From Lepidostoma basale (lineage: Eukaryota > Arthropoda > Insecta > Trichoptera > Lepidostomatidae), in the NCBI GenBank assembly GCA_022606425.2, contig JAHDVF020001374.1, positions 471,786 to 535,785 of the forward strand: 64,000 nt of DNA. Reading direction: 5' to 3'. This document shows positions 1-10,109 of this stretch, piece by piece. A model generated the notes under the pieces. That model worked only from the letters and a program-made list of their open reading frames with translations. It was not told the origin of the DNA and made no database searches. The translations under genes were made by a program, and so were the position numbers. How positions within the stretch are numbered: the stretch's first letter is position 1; each line of letters begins with the position of its first letter.

Positions 1-45
1 TTTCCAGTTTGCATCTTCGTCTCTATTGAGATAAAATTAATCCTT
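1..45 (-). repeat. Repeat family R, fragment cut by window edge
   Basis: Reverse-strand copy of a short repeat whose core reads ctcaatagagacgaagatg. It recurs near 17.33, 28.04, 38.75, 39.03 and 56.68 kb. No coding potential is visible. The copy runs off the start of the window, so its extent is unknown. Confidence 0.6.
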
Positions 46-74
46 AACTATGATACCTTAACATTTTAAACTGT

Positions 75-212
75 AACAACAACAACAACAAACCATCACG
101 CCATTTTCCCCAGGGGTAGGCAGAGAGAATGGACCACCACACTACTCTATCCTGAAATACCTCTCTAGATTCCTCCGCGTTCATACAGCGAGTCATACAC
201 GCACGTCGATTC
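75..212 (-). mobile_element. RTE-a 3' end with (TTG)n tail
   Basis: Reverse-strand 3' terminus of the RTE-a non-LTR family. Positions 92-212 match the last ~120 bp of the ORF seen in other copies (residues like RACMTRCMNVEEAREV, then the hairpin and stop). It is followed in its own orientation by a TTG-rich tail at about 75-91. It is 5'-truncated and the hairpin is degraded (cccc-a-gggg). Confidence 0.7.
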
Positions 213-319
213 TTATTTTGTTCGATTTAATTTACACGTAACTCAAAAACTCTACAAACTGATATTTGCGCTGAAATAACTTTGTTTTATGTACAATATC
301 ATAATCGTATTTTATTTTA

Positions 320-360
320 CGCGACAGCTGTTTCGTCAACCTATATTGACATCATCAGGT
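320..360 (-). ncRNA. Hammerhead-like motif (family P4)
   Basis: On the minus strand the order is CTGATGA, one extra T, a stem GTCAA/TTGAC with a short loop, then GAAAC, AGCT, GTC. This is the order of hammerhead core boxes with a very short helix III, as known from Penelope-like elements and retrozymes. One base between the GA box and stem II is extra compared with the textbook core, and helix I is not clearly formed. Activity is unproven. The same block recurs at 20.75, 20.87 and 58.66 kb. Confidence 0.45.
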
Positions 361-1098
361 GTTACAATAATAAATCAAATGTCAAATTTTCGTGATTTTT
401 CGAACTTTTATGCGAATTTGTTCCTATGTCAATTGAATAATTTCTTTGATATAATTTTGAAGTTTATGTTGGAGTTAAGTTAGGTACCTAAATATTTTAA
501 GTAAAAGAACGGTTAGTTACTACTTATAGGGGAAAATATTAAAGCTGGAAAAAATATAATATTATAAAATAAAAATAATAATAATAAAACCGTAATTAGA
601 AGGAACAATTACACATAGTATAAAGTCAAAAACGATGAAATAAAATAAATTAAAAACATAAATTAAAAACAAATAACAGGAAGTAGATTACATTAATAAT
701 AGAGGTGACAAAAGTTGAAGGTAGTATTATTTTTTTTAGCTAGATTGTAAAGGGGAAACGTTTTGAATGTACTATAAACTAATGGGGAATAAGCTGGAAT
801 TTGGTAATTAGTGTTGAATTGGTATTTGCTTGTACGAGTATTATGTATTGTTCTAGGTTTTTTTATAACTGAATTGTTGTAAAGAAAAACTACTGTCTTA
901 TATATTTAAATAGCAGGGACGACTTGAATGCAGAAGGGACGAGACAGAGACGAGCTGAGTAAAAAGAAAGAGGCATATATCCAGTAACGGAGCAAAGAAG
1001 TCTGAAGAAAAAGAAGAATGTCGTTTCTTGAACAATGAGATAAAACTTTATATTATTCACCATAATATTGATGAAAACGTTTTTTTCTGTGTCATTAT

Positions 1099-1493
1099 CA
1101 TATCGTCACCTGAGAGTAAGAAGGTTCCAACTAACAAAAGTAAAAAGCTGAGAAAAATGAAGTCAAAGTTCTGTTGGTTTCGGGTGTGAATCTTGGAATA
1201 AAAGGGTTTTATTCCAATTTCCAGAGATTCTTTTACTGAGAAACGTGTAAATATAAGTCTGACAACAGTTGGAATAATAAAGTTCTAAGTTTAAATGAAT
1301 CCCTTTTCAGTGAATCGTGTGTTTTGAATGATCAGATGGAACTTGATTCTTTCGTAACATCAAAATGACGATACCATTACATGCTTTTTTTAATTGTACG
1401 TATAGATAAGGTTAGTAAGAACCCTTTTCACGAAAAGAAGACAAATGTGAAATTTTGTTAGTTGGAACCCTCTTACTCTCAGGTGACGATATG
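1099..1493. mobile_element. Short TIR element (MITE)
   Basis: Ends are inverted repeats of about 40 bp beginning catatcgtcacctgagag and running to ccaactaacaaaa, with one or two mismatches. About 310 bp of non-coding DNA lies inside. The terminal TA steps (cata...tatg) would suit a TA target duplication of Tc1/mariner type, but the duplication is ambiguous. It sits between P1 fold-back remains and an RTE-a tail. A second copy at 2606-3000 exists only because block A is duplicated. Confidence 0.75.
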
Positions 1494-1521
1494 TTAAAAT
1501 GCCTGACCAAGGCTAATGTTA

Positions 1522-1648
1522 TCTAACTAACTAACGAATTAATAATCACGCCGTCTCCCCGAAGGGGTTGGCAGAAATAATGAACTGCCACACTTTTCTT
1601 TCCTAACATATTTCTCTCGATTCCTCCACATTCATACATCGTGTCATG
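1522..1648 (-). mobile_element. RTE-a 3' end, cut at duplication junction
   Basis: Minus-strand RTE-a 3' terminus with a (GTTA)n tail (about 1522-1543), stop codon and the ccccgaaggggt hairpin. It ends abruptly at 1648, where block B starts. The uninterrupted version of the same copy is at 3029-3715. Confidence 0.8.
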
Positions 1649-2253
1649 GGGAAAACAACGCAGAAGATACTGGAATGTGCATGTCCAGAGGATGATATCA
1701 CAAGACATGTTGTTATCTTTATGAACTAATTTGGAATGGTATGTACAGGTTTACATTGGATTAATTGGTTTAATTTGTTACATAATAATATAGACAATTT
1801 ATGTACCACTGGTCTGATAGGGGGGTGTTTGTTTTATGAAGTTTGGATAGGCCATATAACCTAGGGATCTACGAGATCTATAAATTAGGGAGATTATTTG
1901 AAGAATGGACCTTCTTGATGTGTAATGCTGACCATTCACGATCGTTGGACTTAGCGCTATTTGAATGCTTTTGTAAAAAGGTTGTTATTTCTTTAGCACA
2001 ATCGTAACTCCATTTATTAGCATAGTTTTTGGTAGTTATTTTTGCCGTTCAGGTAATGTATCTAAAATCTCCAGCATGTAATAGGTGAGCTATTCACGAA
2101 AACGGCGCTATACAAATTAAACAAACAAACAAACCATCATGCCGTTTCCCTGCAGGGGTAGGCAGAGAGAATTGACCGCCACACAACTCTATCCTGGCAA
2201 ACCTCTCTAGCTTCCTCCACATTCATACAACGAGTCATACACGCATGTCGATT
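1646..2253 (+). repeat. Inserted block B, copy 1
   Basis: Matches 6495-7102 over about 607 bp. The one difference I see is the length of a G run (6 versus 5). It begins inside an RTE-b fragment (ggggaaaacaacgcagaag) and ends inside an RTE-a fragment. It lies between the two copies of block A. Junction overlaps are atg on the left and gatt on the right. Confidence 0.95.
2107..2253 (-). mobile_element. RTE-a 3' end, (GTTT)n-tailed, in block B1
   Basis: Minus-strand RTE-a 3' end with an AAAC-type tail (in its own orientation GTTT repeats), hairpin ccctgcaggg and the MTRCMNVEEAREV coding stretch. It is truncated by the B/A2 junction. The parental copy is at 6956-7125. Confidence 0.8.
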
Positions 2254-3155
2254 GTAAAGGGGAAACGTTTTGAATGTACTATAAACTAATGGGGAATAAG
2301 CTGGAATTTGGTAATTAGTGTTGAATTGGTATTTGCTTGTACGAGTATTATGTATTGTTCTAGGTTTTTTTATAACTGAATTGTTGTAAAGAAAAACTAC
2401 TGTCTTATATATTTAAATAGCAGGGACGACTTGAATGCAGAAGGGACGAGACAGAGACGAGCTGAGTAAAAAGAAAGAGGCATATATCCAGTAACGGAGC
2501 AAAGAAGTCTGAAGAAAAAGAAGAATGTCGTTTCTTGAACAATGAGATAAAACTTTATATTATTCACCATAATATTGATGAAAACGTTTTTTTCTGTGTC
2601 ATTATCATATCGTCACCTGAGAGTAAGAAGGTTCCAACTAACAAAAGTAAAAAGCTGAGAAAAATGAAGTCAAAGTTCTGTTGGTTTCGGGTGTGAATCT
2701 TGGAATAAAAGGGTTTTATTCCAATTTCCAGAGATTCTTTTACTGAGAAACGTGTAAATATAAGTCTGACAACAGTTGGAATAATAAAGTTCTAAGTTTA
2801 AATGAATCCCTTTTCAGTGAATCGTGTGTTTTGAATGATCAGATGGAACTTGATTCTTTCGTAACATCAAAATGACGATACCATTACATGCTTTTTTTAA
2901 TTGTACGTATAGATAAGGTTAGTAAGAACCCTTTTCACGAAAAGAAGACAAATGTGAAATTTTGTTAGTTGGAACCCTCTTACTCTCAGGTGACGATATG
3001 TTAAAATGCCTGACCAAGGCTAATGTTATCTAACTAACTAACGAATTAATAATCACGCCGTCTCCCCGAAGGGGTTGGCAGAAATAATGAACTGCCACAC
3101 TTTTCTTTCCTAACATATTTCTCTCGATTCCTCCACATTCATACATCGTGTCATG
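2250..3155 (+). repeat. Direct repeat A, copy 2 (906 bp)
   Basis: Copy of 743-1648. Its right edge runs straight on into the rest of the RTE-a insertion (3156-3715), so this edge is the original context. The left edge of copy 1 is likewise original. It includes a second copy of the short TIR element at 2606-3000. Confidence 0.95.
2606..3000. mobile_element. Short TIR element, duplicated copy
   Basis: Copy of the MITE at 1099-1493 carried by block A. It shows the same inverted ends (cgtcacctgagag and ctctcaggtgacg). There was no independent insertion. Confidence 0.8.
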
Positions 3156-3715
3156 CACGCGCGTCGATTTCTCTGACTCCTCAAGTGGCCGACATTCAAT
3201 ATTTGATTTATTTGATCGTGCCACGTTTTCTCCGGTCTTCCTCTATTTCCCGTTCCATTTATATTGTTAACATGTAATTTTTACCATTCTTTCTTCATTA
3301 ATTATTTCCATATGTCCAAACCATCTTAATGATCCGTTCATTATTTTGTTCATAACACCATCATTCACACCGCATTCAATTCTTATATTTTCATTCGATA
3401 CTCTATCATACACAGAGTATTACACATTCGTCTGAGAGATCTCATTTCTACTGCATTTATTCTACTTTCATCATTCTTTTACCAGTTCCATGCTTCGCTT
3501 CCATATATAAGGGTCGGTAGAAGAACACCATTGTGCACTGCTATTTTAGCTTTTTTGGATAGGTTTTTGTTTGCGATGACAACATTAAGTGCACCATTTC
3601 GTTGCCTGCCCCAACCTTTCCTTTAATATACCTCTCCACTCGCCTATCTTTTGTAAACATACTACCTAAATACACTAACTCATCTACTTGCTCCAAACTT
3701 GGTAATAATGTCACT
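3029..3715 (-). mobile_element. RTE-a copy, 5'-truncated, ~690 bp
   Basis: Degenerate C-terminal part of a non-LTR reverse-transcriptase ORF on the minus strand. Read in that direction it gives pieces like EQVDEFVYLGSMFTKD, a VGAGN-type stretch, a YGSEAW-like stretch, NAVEMRS, GRPRKT, then the RACMT..NVE..REI end, the ccccttcgggg hairpin, stop codon and a (GTTA)n tail at 3029-3050. Many frameshifts and stops show it is dead. No RT catalytic box is included. It is the longest minus-strand RTE-a copy in the window. Confidence 0.85.
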
Positions 3716-4540
3716 TTCATATGATAATTTTTTTTTAAGAAAATTGATTAATAAAAATTTTAACACACAATAAAGCAAAGTATTGTGTTTCTTACGTATG
3801 TTTCATATCAGCCATTGTTTGTTTTGTTTGTTTTATTATCCATAATCAGTTTAAACTACATAGTTTTATGTAAAGCCTTTGTATTAGGAATGCAATTCTT
3901 TTCTTATTGAAAGAATGCTAGATTAAGACTGCTAGAAATAGTTGGAAACGGTCCAAGTATTAATCTTTGAATTGCATTATAGAGTTGTTACAAAAAGCTT
4001 TGGTTGAAGGTGCATCATAAGAAGAAATAAAATACAAAGCGGAAATAGACGATTTCAAATAACAATTTTGCAAAAAATGTAACAATTTTTATAACGATAC
4101 CAGTTTAAATATGGATTCTTAAAACAAGATGTTTTTGAGTAACGTGTAAATTAAAACAAACAAAAAACTCCGTCAATTAAAATAGTTTATCTCCGAATAG
4201 TCAGGATAGACGCCAGTGATATGCACGTGGAGTTAGAGAATAGAATTGAGATAGACTAAAGTATTGCCGTCTTCATGATGACTGCACTGCTGTTTAAAGA
4301 AAAATCTGCGTATTAATAAGAATACAATTATCAATACAGTAGTGATATATGACTCGAGGCTATATACAAATAGACTATTAAAATGCTGGTTAAATAATAA
4401 CAATCAATAATTCGTATAATGATTTAATAACTCTTTAACATGAGCACTTTGAGAGCCAGTCACCTGGCATGGATAAGCCAATGGGAGTAAATTGTATTTC
4501 TTCTATATTCACCATAACTTTGTGTTGCGTATTCATTGAA
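3716..4540. other. Unrecognised AT-rich stretch
   Basis: About 800 bp with no ORF worth reporting, no strong inverted repeat and no match to the window's repeat families that I could see. Confidence 0.5.
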
Positions 4541-4548
4541 CAATGTTT

Positions 4549-4733
4549 ATAACTAACTAACTAACTAACCATCACGCCGTCTCCCCGAAAGGGTAGGCAG
4601 AAAGAATGGACTGTCACACTTTAACCGATGTGGCACTCCATCCTTTTCTTTTCGCCCCGCGGGAGACGCAGTGTGATGGGTTGCGAACCTCATCGCCACC
4701 AATAGGCATCTCCCGTTTATGGCATCTCCCGTT
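4549..4733 (-). mobile_element. SINE-T 3' part
   Basis: Minus-strand copy of the SINE-T 3' region. It has a (TTAG)n tail (TAAC repeats on plus), the ctccccgaaaggg hairpin shared with RTE-a, then the SINE-specific block with the GC-rich motif ccccgcgggagacgc and gttgcgaacctcatcgcc. It is truncated inside the element. Confidence 0.75.
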
Positions 4734-4789
4734 TAACAATGTTTATTTCGTTGTAAATAACACTTTATTAGATTTTTAAATTAAATTAA

Positions 4790-5050
4790 CACAAACATGT
4801 TCCGAACACAGAAGCTCTTCATTAGTATAGTTTATTATCTACATCTACATATAAATAAAACTCAATGTCCCATCTGTGTGTCTCCTTCTTTCTCGGTGAT
4901 TCCTGAGCTGATCCTTTTGAAATTTGGAGAATGGACTAAGTGGAATTCAGCGGTCGTCATAGGCATATTTTTGTTATTAATCGAGCTCTAATTAACTTTA
5001 TAAATTAATCAATTAATTGAAAATTTTCGTAGTGCAAACGAATTAATGAC
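4790..5050 (+). repeat. Repeat family Q
   Basis: Contains tggaattcagcggtcgtcat, ggcatatttttgtt and atcgagctctaattaac. A reverse-strand relative lies at about 48240-48450. It is non-coding. The class is unknown; a Helitron or other DNA-element tail is possible but unsupported. Confidence 0.5.
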
Positions 5051-5799
5051 CTTAATGTTCGTATCACCTGAGTATCAATCTTTTGAGTCTATATTCGTTT
5101 GACACGGTCTGGAGAGAATTCAGTCTCCATGTAATTTTGTGTAGTGGCAACAATGTGTTTTTCATTCTGACAGTCCAATATATTGCGTTTTACTTTGGGA
5201 TGTATAATACTTAATACGTTTTACTTATTACGTACTAAAATAATTGGTTGTTTAATTGGTACAGTCTATTTTATTGGCCATATTGTAATGTACATTAATG
5301 TAGACAGGTAATTATACTTCTTAATTTTGGCGAGTATAATTTTATCGCGTCATTTTGAGGTTATGAACGAAATTTTATTTTTTCGTGTGGCTGAAACTTA
5401 TTCGTTTCTCTTACGTTCGACGGTGATTACTTAATGATATTCGTTTTCTAGAATTCTAGCCGTTCGATTGGTCACGTGGTCTCCTGTCAAAACGTAATTT
5501 ACGTCGTAATATTTTGTAGGTATGAAGTTTCGGTACTTTTAGGTTATGAAGTTTCTGGGATTAAAAGTAACGTCGAGGCTCTCTAAAAGAATGTGAAGAA
5601 ACTTGCTTCCGTAAGTATAATATAATATTTATATTTCTAATTCATAAATATATTTTCAGTTTATTCTATTTTGCCGTTTTCTTTATACGCATACTTTCGT
5701 CAGGGAAATTGTTACATTACCACAGCAACGGTAAGAAAGTTCTAATGATATACAATATGAATTACAATATGAATGAATGACACAATTCTTATGACTTTT

Positions 5800-5965
5800 T
5801 CCGTTTATTTCTAGGAAAATAAAGTAACAGATCAGAGATGGGACAAAAATTACCAATGCAGCGTGCAAAATAACTTCGTTAAAATGGAATTAGATCAGTC
5901 AAACAACGGATGATCAGTGAATTACATGTACCCTGGAGTGGCGAATGAGAACCGGCTCATTTTCA
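5800..5965 (+). mobile_element. RTE-c fragment
   Basis: Resembles 7950-8110: both carry ccaatgcagcgtgcaaaata-type sequence followed by a block ending ctggagtggcgaa. This corresponds to the part of the RTE-c ORF upstream of the GRSQ..WSDDIKR motif. It is heavily decayed. The flanking DNA at 5050-5660 and 5990-6200 shares patches with itself (ggttatgaa..., attggt...gtctatttta), suggesting older duplicated repeats. Confidence 0.45.
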
Positions 5966-6444
5966 CATTACACATAAGCTATTTTTAGTAGTTTTCATTC
6001 ATATATGAAAATTACATTATTAATTTCAGGTAAGGTTTTTAAATTTACAGTTTATAGACAATTGATTTATTCGTTTTACTAACGTGTCATTTTAGGTTAT
6101 GACGTTTCGTAGTGTAATAATTAGTTATTTAATTGGTATAATCTATTTTAATAATGTTATTTTAATGTAAAACTATTCTGGCAGGGCGAAAATCTATATC
6201 TTTGGGATAAGATATTAAGTTTTGATAAAATAATTCACTAGAGGAGCCTGGTGTGAGAGACCACTGGTCTAATGGGGATATTTTTGTATTGGGATTGAAA
6301 TTATTTTGTTAATGAGCCATATTGGTGCATCTGCATGTTGCAATTCTACTTTCTTTTCCATTCCACTCCATTAAATTCTACATTATGCTGAGATTTAAAA
6401 TATTCAAAGATAATTAAATTGTTTTCAGGTTATTTCATTTGCTT

Positions 6445-6560
6445 AAGGATGGGGAAGACAACGCAGAAGATAATGGATTGCGCATGTGCAGAGGATGGGG
6501 AAAACAACGCAGAAGATACTGGAATGTGCATGTCCAGAGGATGATATCACAAGACATGTT
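6445..6560 (+). mobile_element. RTE-b fragment with internal ~46-bp duplication
   Basis: Two head-to-tail copies of a segment beginning gatgggga and containing caacgcagaaga, about 46 bp apart. The segment matches the RTE-b region that encodes W(G/S)R.RR.YW in better copies. The second copy is the start of block B2, and its relative is the left end of block B1. Confidence 0.65.
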
Positions 6561-7102
6561 GTTATCTTTATGAACTAATTTGGAATGGTATGTACAGGTT
6601 TACATTGGATTAATTGGTTTAATTTGTTACATAATAATATAGACAATTTATGTACCACTGGTCTGATAGGGGGTGTTTGTTTTATGAAGTTTGGATAGGC
6701 CATATAACCTAGGGATCTACGAGATCTATAAATTAGGGAGATTATTTGAAGAATGGACCTTCTTGATGTGTAATGCTGACCATTCACGATCGTTGGACTT
6801 AGCGCTATTTGAATGCTTTTGTAAAAAGGTTGTTATTTCTTTAGCACAATCGTAACTCCATTTATTAGCATAGTTTTTGGTAGTTATTTTTGCCGTTCAG
6901 GTAATGTATCTAAAATCTCCAGCATGTAATAGGTGAGCTATTCACGAAAACGGCGCTATACAAATTAAACAAACAAACAAACCATCATGCCGTTTCCCTG
7001 CAGGGGTAGGCAGAGAGAATTGACCGCCACACAACTCTATCCTGGCAAACCTCTCTAGCTTCCTCCACATTCATACAACGAGTCATACACGCATGTCGAT
7101 TC
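6495..7102 (+). repeat. Block B, parental copy
   Basis: Source of the 607-bp block inserted at 1646-2253. Here both ends run smoothly into flanking element sequence: RTE-b on the left and RTE-a on the right, continuing to about 7125. It is therefore the original and 1646-2253 the derived copy. It includes about 400 bp with no known feature. Confidence 0.9.
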
Positions 7103-7125
7103 CTCCGACTTCTAACATGACCAAC
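6956..7125 (-). mobile_element. RTE-a 3' end with (GTTT)n tail
   Basis: Minus-strand RTE-a 3' terminus: tail of AAAC repeats on plus, degenerate stop, hairpin ccctgcaggg, then the reverse complement of codons for RACMTRCMNVEEAREVCQD and of the GHVRSRR stretch upstream. It is 5'-truncated at about 7125. Confidence 0.8.
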
Positions 7126-7159
7126 CTTTAAAATCTGATTAGTTTAATTAATTTGACAA

Positions 7160-7795
7160 ATTAATCAAATTAATCAGATTAAAAGGTTTTATTTGTTTTA
7201 TCGTTTTTGTAAAGAATTTTGACAGGTGTAGAAATAAATTTTTCATTTGTTCCAATAACAATTTGAATAATTTCTTCAATATTATTTTTAAGTTCTTGCT
7301 GGTTAAGTGCCTTATTACAGATAATTAAAAAATGGTGGATACGTGTAACATAAATTAAATAAACACAAAAGTCCGGATTGTCCAAGTCAACATGTGCAAC
7401 ATCGAAAAAAACATTATGTGTTATTACATTATGTGCTAAATTAAAAAACAGTGGATACGTGGAACATATTATAAATTAAATAGACAATATGTGCACCGTC
7501 TAAAAAGAACATTTTGTGTAAAATTATTTTTATTTTGTTATTTTATTTTATATCATTGTATTTTATATTATTTGTTTTAGATTTATTTTGTGGGTGTTGG
7601 ACGATCGAAGTGTGCGCGGGAGATGCCTATTGGTGGCGATGAGGTTCGCAACCCATCACACCGCGCCTCCCGCGGGGCGAAAAGAGAAGGATGGAGTGCC
7701 GCATCAGTAAAAGTGTGACAGTCCATTCTCTCTGCTTACACTTTCGGGGAGACGGCGTGATGGTTAGTTAGTTAGTTAGTTAATTTGACAAATTA
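7160..7795 (+). mobile_element. SINE-T, longest copy
   Basis: Non-autonomous element of about 630 bp. Its body is AT-rich (aagaattttgacaggt, tttgaataatttcttcaat), followed by a GC-richer module (ttggacgatcgaagtg, gggagatgcctattggtgg, cgcggggcgaaaag) and a last ~60 bp almost the same as the end of the RTE-a ORF: gacagtccattctctctgc, hairpin, ggagacggcgtgatgg and (TTAG)n. No ORF and no tRNA-like A/B boxes were seen. Related copies lie at 19.4-20.0 and 24.15-24.46 kb. The shared end suggests mobilisation by RTE-a. Confidence 0.75.
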
Positions 7796-7949
7796 GCCTA
7801 ATTATTATTATGCATATAGCATGAACTGCCTTTTATTTGAAGAATATCTTCAGCAAACAAGTGAAAAACAGTTGTAATTCATTCATTGTATGGAAATTTA
7901 AATTTTGCCTCTTCGGTGTCCGCCTTATGGCAATTCAAATTTTTTTTTT

Positions 7950-8240
7950 TTTAATTCCAGGGCCCAAAATTGATGAATCAAAGATCGGACCAAAGTTGCC
8001 GATGCAGCGTGTAAAATAACTAATGTTTAAATGGAATGGGATCGGTCATAAAGCAAGGACAACGGGTGATAAGATCTTCTGGCCTGGAGTGGCGAAAGAG
8101 AAACAGCTACACAAATTCTGGCAGATCACAAGCAAGATGGTCTGATGACATTAAACGAGTGGCAGGAGGTCAATGGCGCAGAGCGGCGAGGGATACAGTT
8201 GTGGAAGTCGGGAAGGGAGGCTTTTGTAGTATTATCATCT
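7950..8240 (+). pseudogene. RTE-c ORF fragment
   Basis: C-terminal piece of an RTE-like protein: SGLEWRKRN, then GRSQARWSDDIKRVAGGQW and RRAARDTVVEVGK. The WxDDIKRVAG motif is typical of the tail of BovB/RTE ORFs. The open stretch at 8036-8362 runs past the homology into flanking DNA. No 3' tail is evident. It is a dead fragment of a multi-copy family. Confidence 0.65.
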
Positions 8241-8244
8241 ATAT

Positions 8245-8680
8245 TACTATTCCACGCCAGCGGACTCGCAGTGCCGAAATCACGATCGTAGAAACTTACT
8301 TTATTGGCTCTGATGTGAATTTCATGGACAACAAAATCAAGAGTTTTGTTTCTTTAATATAATGAATGTTTTCTGCAAATGTGATATAATATTGTTTATT
8401 TGATTATTAAATTTCATATAAAATATTCAAAAAATAGTTTTTCAATTACATTAGTAATATGTATTCAAGTTTATAATTCACAGCGAGTTTGCTTGGATTG
8501 AAACTTTGTTTTAAAGATATAGACACACATTTTTGCATCCATACACATGGCATTTAATCCAATAAATAAACAAATTGTTATTGAACTTTAATTGTATTTG
8601 TTTAATATATATTGGGTTTATTTATGTACTCGAATTTAGCAATAGCGAAGCGTTGCCGGGTCAGCTAGTTGTATATAAAA
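8245..8680 (-). repeat. Old repeat ending in ctagctgacccggcaacgc
   Basis: On the minus strand this begins with ctagctgacccggcaacgc and ttcgctattgct, a motif common in insect repeats as far as I recall. It continues about 400 bp into AT-rich DNA. The same terminal motif appears on the plus strand at 47406-47450. The class is undetermined. Confidence 0.4.
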
Positions 8681-9474
8681 ACTAAATACTTCAACAAATT
8701 TGGAAAGTGGTAATTTTTTTACTGATATTAAAAAAAACCTAGTTTATGCATTTTTTATAACAAATATTTTGACAATAGAATAATAACTTTAACATATTAT
8801 TGTATATTAGATTTATTAAAAATATTTGTTTTGAAAATATATAAACACTCGAAAAAATCATTTTTATATCTGTCAAAACTGATCACATTCATTAAATTTT
8901 TATTCAAATATTTATTTTGTATAAACAAAGCTTCTGTGTCCGAAACTTGCTTGTGTAAATTTAATTTCATTCGTAATAAAGTGTTGTTTACAAATAAATA
9001 AACATTGTGCAAGTAAACATTTAGTCACATACATATATTAGGAGCAGAAACTATGAAACTATGTACGTACAGAGATATGGAATAACGGTAAATTAGAGAA
9101 CGATACAGAATCCTATGGATTATCTCGGCTTTATACCAACGTAAGTTCACACAGCGAAGTAACAGTAACAAAGATAGGGGTTCTATTAAGGATATGAGTA
9201 CACAAATACTAAATTAATATATACAGATAATCATTGTAATATATGTATCTCTTCTTGTGCGGTTACCTTATTTGATGAGCTGGAAACCTATGATATTAAC
9301 TTAAGTAAACATAACTTAAGTAAATATATATTGATATTTAATGATTAAAATCAATTTTATATGCAATATCCAAACAAAGCAGAAAATATATATTATTATG
9401 AAGATGGAATCTGGTCGTTTTAAAGTTTGAACCTATGTCTCCTGGATTACGAGCAAATATTCTGTTTCCTAGAC

Positions 9475-10095
9475 CAGTGGTCCCCAACCTTTTTGCGCTG
9501 TGGATCGGTCAACGTTTCATAATTTTACCGCCGCAAACTGTGGGGGGGGGGGAGGGGGGACACGTACATTGTTTTTTTTTTTTTTTAATTTGTAGACAAT
9601 ATATTTGTACAATATATAATAATAAAATTTACAACTGTGGTACATAAATTATAGTGGCAAATAATAGTAGAGAAAACACAAGGTTTGTGGGAAAAATGAA
9701 GAAAACATATAAAATATAATAACAATGAAGGATTATTAAGTTCTTCGATCTTCTATCGACAGAGGACAACTTTTGACATCTTATGTATAAATTAATTATA
9801 TAAAATATATAGTATTTGCCTTATTTAAGTTACGGCCAGACCGCCTTCGGAATCAAGGACGACTCCGCATGCGATATGCATATGGTAGTGTGGTGTTGTT
9901 TTACTTCGAAGGTATTGTCGAAAGGTCGGTGGTAACTTAGCGTGAAGGGGTTTTCAACGGAATAACTATTTTAAACTATGATTAAGTTTTATTGGGTATG
10001 TTCGATTTTTCAAAAGTAATTTTGATTTTTAAGCAGGCCCTTGCACGGCCCAGTACCATTTGGTCCACGGCCCGGTACCGGGCCGCGGACCACTT
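9475..10095 (+). mobile_element. Non-autonomous hAT-like element, 621 bp
   Basis: Left end CAGTGGTCCCCAACCTTTTT and right end (reversed) AAGTGGTCCGCGG are typical hAT-type imperfect inverted termini. Flanks tcctagac (9467-9474) and ccctagac (10096-10103) form an 8-bp target duplication with one mismatch and central TA, as expected for the Buster group. Internal features are a G run near 9541 and a GC-rich palindrome around 10060-10085 (cccggtaccggg). It encodes no transposase. Confidence 0.85.
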
Positions 10096-10109
10096 CCCTA
10101 GACCACTAC

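Larger units (their letters stand above)
743..1648 (+). repeat. Direct repeat A, copy 1 (906 bp)
   Basis: Appears identical by eye to 2250-3155 at a constant offset of 1507. It contains the start of a P1 fold-back (about 1030-1085), a short TIR element (1099-1493) and the 3' end of an RTE-a copy (from 1522). At its right edge the RTE-a copy breaks off at the bases atg and jumps to block B. In copy 2 the same RTE-a copy continues normally. Confidence 0.95.

Noticed and set aside
743..3155. Blocks A1 and A2 as the two LTRs of a retrovirus-like element
   Set aside because: No TG...CA ends, no primer-binding site or polypurine tract, the interior is only ~600 bp and is a copy of DNA elsewhere, and the repeats themselves contain nested unrelated elements.
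4549..4580. TTAG/TAAC runs as telomeric repeats
   Set aside because: The insect telomere unit is TTAGG. These runs are four-base tails always next to the RTE-a or SINE-T 3' end.
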